Of a stretch of DNA of 33,609 bases, positions 29,249-33,609 are shown piece after piece. Within the stretch, counting starts at the first letter, position 1, and the number at the start of each line of letters is the position of its first letter. The notes below the pieces were generated by a model. The model searched no databases, had not been told where the DNA came from, and saw nothing but the letters and a program-made list of their open reading frames with translations. Source of the stretch: an uncultured Verrucomicrobiales bacterium (GTDB lineage Bacteria > Verrucomicrobiota > Verrucomicrobiia > Verrucomicrobiales > DEV007); NCBI GenBank assembly GCA_937922595.1, contig CALAIY010000099.1:1-33609 (forward strand), in the 5' to 3' direction. The translations under genes and the position numbers were made by a program.

Positions 29249-29270
29249 GGTTAAATAAGGGGAGCTTGAT
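28157..29270 (-). repeat. Tandem duplication, copy B (kinase plus upstream leader)
   Basis: Partner of 26057-27170, shifted by 2100 bp. The duplicated unit ends where the membrane helix ends; beyond it copy A has decayed while copy B keeps an open ectodomain. The 65-bp interval around 28432-28496 is identical in both copies, while flanking sequence carries many synonymous differences. Confidence 0.8.
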
Positions 29271-29278
29271 TACCGATA

Positions 29279-29284
29279 ATTATA
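29279..29284 (-). promoter_or_regulatory. Possible -10 hexamer for the intact kinase gene
   Basis: The minus strand reads TATAAT inside an AT-rich stretch about 31 bp upstream of the GTG start. No good -35 box lies 16-18 bp further up, so this is a weak prediction. Confidence 0.3.
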
Positions 29285-29363
29285 ATCAATTTTCACCTTT
29301 TGACTATCGAAATTTTATAATTTCCATACAAAAGCGCCTTTTTTAGGAGATCTTTTGTGCCCA

Positions 29364-30476
29364 TCACCCTCGAGTGACCATTGCGTACGCAAGAATACTG
29401 ACAAAAAATGCTAAGGTAAGCCCTATAACAAGAATCCAAATTCGTCCGGATCTTTGCTCCTCCATGACCGCGATTCTAGCCCGGAGGACACGCGGATTCA
29501 CTGGAGGGGGGAGAATCGGGCGTTTTGCCCGCGAAGGCACGATAATACTGGGAGCTTTTTTAGCAGCTGTCGCTTTCGGCCGAGGACGGGCTGAGGGCGT
29601 TTCCGGGAGGAGCCCAGGGGCCGCCGCCGGGAGATGGCAATCGGCGGCAATCGTGCGGAGTTCGTGGAGGGCTTGGGCAACGCTTACCGGGCGATCCTTG
29701 GGCTTATAGGCCATGAGAGAAACGACCCAGGAAAGAATACGGCCAGGAACATCTGGCCTGAGTTCCGTGAGATCGCGTGGCGTATGGCCTAAATGAGCGT
29801 TAACGATTTCTTGAGTGCTCTCGCCATCGAAGGGGTATTTTCCGGTGAGGGCGAAAGCGAAGACGCAGCCCAATTGATAGAGGTCGCAGCGAGCGTCGAG
29901 CGGCTGCCGCATAAACTGCTCAGGAGCCATAAAATAGATCGATCCGAGCACGGAATTCGTCTGATCCACAGTCTGCATTTCAGGGACTGCACTGAACTTA
30001 GCGAGGCCGAAATCAAGAATCATCGCACGACGCTGTCCAACAGACGTGAATGTGACGAGAATATTCGAAGGCTTCAAATCTCGGTGGAGAAAATTACGCG
30101 CATGAGCCGCGACCATTCCCTCAAGCACCTGTTCAGCGATAGAAACGAAGAAAGTCGGTGAAATCAACTTGCGCCGAGCGAGCTGTTCCACAGTCTCTCC
30201 TTCGAGGAGCTGCATCACGATATAATATCCTTCGCCATCTTCACCAACGTCATAAATCGGGACGATGTGAGGATGCTGAAAAGAGGAAAGCGCGCGCGCC
30301 TCCTTGAGAAGATCGCTCCCTATAAGGTTCTTATCCTCAGAATCTTCCGATGGAAGAAGACGCTTAAAAGCGACCTGCCGATCGAGCTTAGTATCATGCG
30401 CTTCGTAGACGACGCCTGCCCCGCCAGCACCGATACGGTGCCCGATTTTATATCGTGTCTGAATTGGGGCAACCAC
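29364..30476 (-). CDS. Transmembrane serine/threonine protein kinase without ectodomain
   Basis: This 370-residue protein starts at GTG 30476. The kinase domain has GAGGAGVVYEAHD, VAFKRLLPSED, FLHRDLKPSNILV, MILDFGLAKFS and MAPEQFMRQPLDARCDLYQL, so all catalytic elements are present. A basic, Pro/Ala-rich linker (about 285-340) leads to one membrane helix at the very C-terminus (IWILVIGLTLAFFVSILAYA), leaving only a few residues outside. It is a diverged relative of the tandem pair and shares the GSIYFMAPEQF activation-segment sequence with them. The architecture resembles that of the truncated kinase at 26057-27148, so a kinase without an ectodomain may be a stable form in this family. Confidence 0.92.
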   Translation of the reverse strand: MVAPIQTRYKIGHRIGAGGAGVVYEAHDTKLDRQVAFKRLLPSEDSEDKNLIGSDLLKEARALSSFQHPHIVPIYDVGEDGEGYYIVMQLLEGETVEQLARRKLISPTFFVSIAEQVLEGMVAAHARNFLHRDLKPSNILVTFTSVGQRRAMILDFGLAKFSAVPEMQTVDQTNSVLGSIYFMAPEQFMRQPLDARCDLYQLGCVFAFALTGKYPFDGESTQEIVNAHLGHTPRDLTELRPDVPGRILSWVVSLMAYKPKDRPVSVAQALHELRTIAADCHLPAAAPGLLPETPSARPRPKATAAKKAPSIIVPSRAKRPILPPPVNPRVLRARIAVMEEQRSGRIWILVIGLTLAFFVSILAYAMVTRG

Positions 30477-30569
30477 AGGAAAAAAGACCGTCTCAGGCTT
30501 ATTTTGAAAACATACAACTTATGGCAAGTTTTCTCAATGGGGAAATCCAGGAAATTCTGCTAATTATCG

Positions 30570-31556
30570 CTAAATGAGCAGCATACAGTCGCCATAACTG
30601 TAAAAACGGTAGCGTGCCTCGACCGCCTTTTCGTAAGCTTCCAGCACAAGCTCTCGACCAGCCATCGCGGAAACCAGCATCAACAACGTGGAACACGGAA
30701 GATGGAAATTCGTGAGGAGCGCCCCCGTTGCAAGGATGGGAGAACCTGGTGTGATAAATATATCCGTGCTTCCGCCACCAGGCATGATTGTGTGCTCAGG
30801 CTCAGGCGCACTCCGTGCGCAATGCTCAAGGACGCGGGCAACCGTGGTGCCGATCGCGATCGTGCGCGTCGCCCCAGCGATCGCCGCAGCCGTTCCCTCA
30901 GACACATGATAGTGCTCGGCATGCATCTTATGATCCGCTACGACCTCCGCCTTCACCGGACGAAAAGTGCCCACACCGACATGAAGCGTAAGAAATTCAT
31001 GCCGAATTTTCGCCAGGACTTCAGGCGTAAAGTGAAGCCCCGCAGTAGGCGCCGCAATCGCCCCCGGCTCGCGAGCAAAGACGGTCTGGTAGCGCTCGTC
31101 ATCCGCAGCATCAGGGTCACGCTCCATATAGTGGGGAAGAGCCAGCTGGCCGTGGATACCGTCATCAATCGGCGCATCCCAAGTAATGAGACGCTCACCA
31201 TCGGAGCAAATCTCCGTGACAGTTCCCGTGATACCACCAATCACCACGCTCCGCCCAGGCTTCATCCGTTTCCCCGGGCGCACCATCGCCTTCCAATGCA
31301 AAGGATCGGCAGCCAGCGTGCGCACGATCTCCACTTTGCCATCATCAGAAAAAAAACGCGACCGCACCACTCGGGTATCATTCAACACACAGAGATCCCC
31401 CTCTTCGAGGAAACTGGGAAAATCCATAAATGCGTGATGACTAATCGTGCCAGCCTCGCGATCCACGACCATCATCCGGGATGATTCGCGCCGCTCAGGA
31501 GGGTGCGAAGCGATCAGTTCATCAGGAAGGTCGTAGTGAAAATCTTTAGTGAGCAT
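30570..31556 (-). CDS. queA: S-adenosylmethionine:tRNA ribosyltransferase-isomerase
   Basis: QueA transfers the ribosyl part of S-adenosylmethionine to preQ1 in tRNA, giving epoxyqueuosine in the queuosine pathway. Motifs are FHYDLPDELIASHPPERRES at the N-terminus, FPSFLEEGDLCVLNDTRV, APTAGLHFT, LHVGVGTFRPV, MHAEHY, TNFHLPCSTLLMLVSA and YRFYSYGDCMLL at the end. I choose the ATG at 31556 (MLTKDFHYDLP), which fits the family start; a frame back to 31583 adds 9 residues. The chosen start overlaps the 3' end of the upstream glycosyltransferase gene by 11 bp, suggesting coupling. No other queuosine gene is in the window. Confidence 0.95.
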   Translation of the reverse strand: MLTKDFHYDLPDELIASHPPERRESSRMMVVDREAGTISHHAFMDFPSFLEEGDLCVLNDTRVVRSRFFSDDGKVEIVRTLAADPLHWKAMVRPGKRMKPGRSVVIGGITGTVTEICSDGERLITWDAPIDDGIHGQLALPHYMERDPDAADDERYQTVFAREPGAIAAPTAGLHFTPEVLAKIRHEFLTLHVGVGTFRPVKAEVVADHKMHAEHYHVSEGTAAAIAGATRTIAIGTTVARVLEHCARSAPEPEHTIMPGGGSTDIFITPGSPILATGALLTNFHLPCSTLLMLVSAMAGRELVLEAYEKAVEARYRFYSYGDCMLLI

Positions 31557-33609
31557 CGGTAAGTCCGAGAGAATAAGCAGCATTCCTTACACGGCGCGCG
31601 TGAAAAAAGGTCGGAAAAAATCCGCGAATGCGCACGCGGGTGAGGCAGCCCCCCTTTCCATGGTATTCCGTGGCCGTAGTAATCTTGGAGATCATGAAAT
31701 CGCTTTCTAGATCCGATATAGCATCATCACTCGCCCGGTATTTTTTTTCTAGGAGCCTGGCAATCAATGCTTCTCGCGCGATAGATTCTTCACTCCAGAA
31801 TGCCAAGGATGAGCAGAAAATACGCGGCAGCGGAGGGACCCTAGGGAAGCTTGGAAATTCGATTCTCCCGTCGCTTGGTTCCCAATTCCTAGCAAGTTTA
31901 GACCACCGCGCCCACCCCCGCACCACCGGCTGTCCCAGAGCAAGCCAAAACACCAACCACCTCGAAGCCACAATCGCACCCCGCTCCGGGCACATTCCCA
32001 AAACGTCCCTCAGCAAATAACGCTCACGCGCATAGACAAACTGAAAGGGAGCCGCCCCAAATCTCCCGTGATAAATACGCCTTCCCGGCCTCGGCAATGC
32101 CGAAACAGGTTCATCAGAATACACAATCCCTCCCCACCGAGCGCCACCTCCACCAGGAGCAAACCTCCTTGGATGATCTCGATACAAAATCGCCTCCGCC
32201 CGTCCATAGCCCGCCTGCTGGCGGAAATATGCCCGCACCGAAGCCCTCCGGTGATGCCACACCATCGCCGCCGGCACATAGCGAATCTCACCTCCGCGCT
32301 CAAGCAGCCGCCAACAAAAATCCACATCATCCCCAGCCGCCATATACTGCTCGCGAAATCCCCCCACCGCCATAAGCGACGCCTTACGGACCGCCAGATT
32401 ACACCCCGGAATGTGCTCCGCCCTGCGATCATCGAAGAGGACATGGCTCGGCGCACCAGGAGCCTTAGCCACCGCAGCCTCAATCTCATTCCTCGGCGCT
32501 GGCGGAATATTTGGACCACCAGCAGCCACCACATCAGGATCATCAAAAGCCGGAATCAGCCAGCGCAGCCACTCAGAATCAGCCACACAATCATCATCCG
32601 TATAAGCGATAATCTCCCCCTTAGATTCCCTCGCCCCGCGATTCCGCGCCGCACTCAGACCCGCCCCCTCCTGCTGCACCAGCCGCACAAGATGCCCCGC
32701 CTGCCGCGCAATCTCCGGCGTAGCATCCCTAGACCCATCATCCACCACAATCACCTCCAGCGGCGGCGGCACCAATTTCCCCAGTGAATCCAAGCACGCC
32801 TCAAGAGTCGCCTCCCCATTCCGCGTGCACACCACCACCGATACCGGCACCGGCCTCCTCCTAGCCGCCTTCCAGGCGAAACTCCCTCTCACCTTCTCGA
32901 ACGCCTCCTTCCGCTCCCTCCCCTCCCCCACCAATCCGAATTTCCAACCATCCACATCCTCCCCTCCTCGAAACCACTCATCACAAAACGAAAAAATCAC
33001 CGCCCCAGCCACACCTTCACCCTCACACTCCTCCAAAAACATCTCCAGCACCTCCCCCTTCGCCCCATCCACCCCGAATTCCGATACCACCAAAGGCCGA
33101 TCCCCCGCCAATACCCCCAGCCTCGCAAGATAGCTCCGCAGCGCATCTCGCTCCTCAAGATACAAATTAAACGCCACAAAATCCGCATTCCTCGGATTGA
33201 GATACTCCGTACTCGGATAATTCGCATACGCCACCAGCGCACCCCCCGCCCTCTCCCGCACCACCGCCACCAACTTCTCCAGCGCAGCCTGCACCTTCCC
33301 CACCCCCAAAAAACGCGCAATATCCGGCGGCACCTCATTCCCCACAATCCACGCATCAATCGCCGGATGCACAAACACCTCCGCCCCACACGAAGCTAGC
33401 ACTTCACCAAAATCCCCATAAGGCGGCAAAAACGCCAGATGCGACCCCCAAGCAAGCCCCACAAAAACCCCCAAACCCCTCTCCTCACACAAATCCAAAA
33501 ATTCCACCGAAGGCACCTCATACACCCGCACCGTATTCGCCCCCAGCTCCGCAATCAGATCCAGATCCCGCTCCCAAGTCGAATGCTTCGGACGCCCACC
33601 CCGCCCACC
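31546..33609 (-). CDS. Glycoside-hydrolase-like / family 2 glycosyltransferase fusion protein, 5' end outside the window
   Basis: The frame is open to the window edge; codons upstream of 33531 read DLDLIAELGANTVRVYEVPS, typical of a TIM-barrel glycosidase. Catalytic-type glutamates appear in WIVGNE (codon near 33336) and VVSEFG (near 33081). A linker then leads to a GT2 domain from about 32860: VSVVVCTRNG, LEVIVVDDGSRDATPEIA, YTDDDC as the metal-binding DxD, and MAAGDDVDFCWRLLERGG. The C-terminal 150 residues include ITTATEYHGKGGCLTRVRIR, which seems to be a further small domain. It is probably an envelope or exopolysaccharide enzyme combining cleavage and transfer. Coding-strand composition is strongly G-rich compared with queA. 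Confidence 0.85.
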   Translation of the reverse strand, partial: GGRGGRPKHSTWERDLDLIAELGANTVRVYEVPSVEFLDLCEERGLGVFVGLAWGSHLAFLPPYGDFGEVLASCGAEVFVHPAIDAWIVGNEVPPDIARFLGVGKVQAALEKLVAVVRERAGGALVAYANYPSTEYLNPRNADFVAFNLYLEERDALRSYLARLGVLAGDRPLVVSEFGVDGAKGEVLEMFLEECEGEGVAGAVIFSFCDEWFRGGEDVDGWKFGLVGEGRERKEAFEKVRGSFAWKAARRRPVPVSVVVCTRNGEATLEACLDSLGKLVPPPLEVIVVDDGSRDATPEIARQAGHLVRLVQQEGAGLSAARNRGARESKGEIIAYTDDDCVADSEWLRWLIPAFDDPDVVAAGGPNIPPAPRNEIEAAVAKAPGAPSHVLFDDRRAEHIPGCNLAVRKASLMAVGGFREQYMAAGDDVDFCWRLLERGGEIRYVPAAMVWHHRRASVRAYFRQQAGYGRAEAILYRDHPRRFAPGGGGARWGGIVYSDEPVSALPRPGRRIYHGRFGAAPFQFVYARERYLLRDVLGMCPERGAIVASRWLVFWLALGQPVVRGWARWSKLARNWEPSDGRIEFPSFPRVPPLPRIFCSSLAFWSEESIAREALIARLLEKKYRASDDAISDLESDFMISKITTATEYHGKGGCLTRVRIRGFFPTFFHARRVRNAAYSLGLTDAH

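Overview
The window looks like a chromosomal segment of a member of the Verrucomicrobiota (PVC group). The main grounds are a 1869-residue secreted protein that combines LamG-like, lamin-tail (LTD) and CotH-kinase domains and ends in a DPDGDGIANLIEFA-type tail often seen in that phylum, plus transmembrane Hanks-type kinases with a LamG-like ectodomain. Few genes have a clear Shine-Dalgarno sequence. The assignment is inference from gene content, not a phylogenetic placement.

Left part (1-3466): an ISL3-family insertion sequence starts at base 1 and ends near 1319. It is inserted in a gene for a secreted LTD protein, whose first 175 or so codons survive at 1320-1844. Next comes a membrane protein with a degenerate FHA domain and a long Pro/Ala/Val/Glu linker.

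Nucleotide metabolism (3567-8874): a HI0933/YhiN-type flavoprotein on the + strand converges on, and overlaps, a tight minus-strand run purD-pyrR-pyrB-pyrC (gaps 9, 3 and 3 bp). The protein in the pyrC position has lost two metal-ligand histidines and the catalytic aspartate of class I dihydroorotases, so it is probably a non-catalytic partner of PyrB (a PyrC'-type protein).

Middle (9051-18378): a two-gene module (an 89-aa protein of unknown function and a nucleotidyltransferase-like protein, 4-bp overlap), then rpoB-rpoC on the minus strand with a textbook terminator. No ribosomal protein genes flank rpoBC. A 597-bp non-coding stretch separates rpoB from a divergent yjbQ-type gene.

Right part (18976-33609): yjbQ, the giant LTD/CotH protein, a broken IS3-type transposase remnant, and three serine/threonine kinase genes on the minus strand. 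The first two kinases are an exact-spacing tandem duplication (2100 bp). The downstream copy has a stop codon right after its membrane segment, and a decayed but recognisable ectodomain is still readable beyond it. queA and a glycoside-hydrolase/glycosyltransferase-2 fusion, cut by the window end, complete the segment.

The most notable observations are the pseudo-dihydroorotase next to pyrB, the kinase whose sensor domain was cut off and is decaying, and the pair of related LTD proteins, one giant and intact and one broken by an IS.
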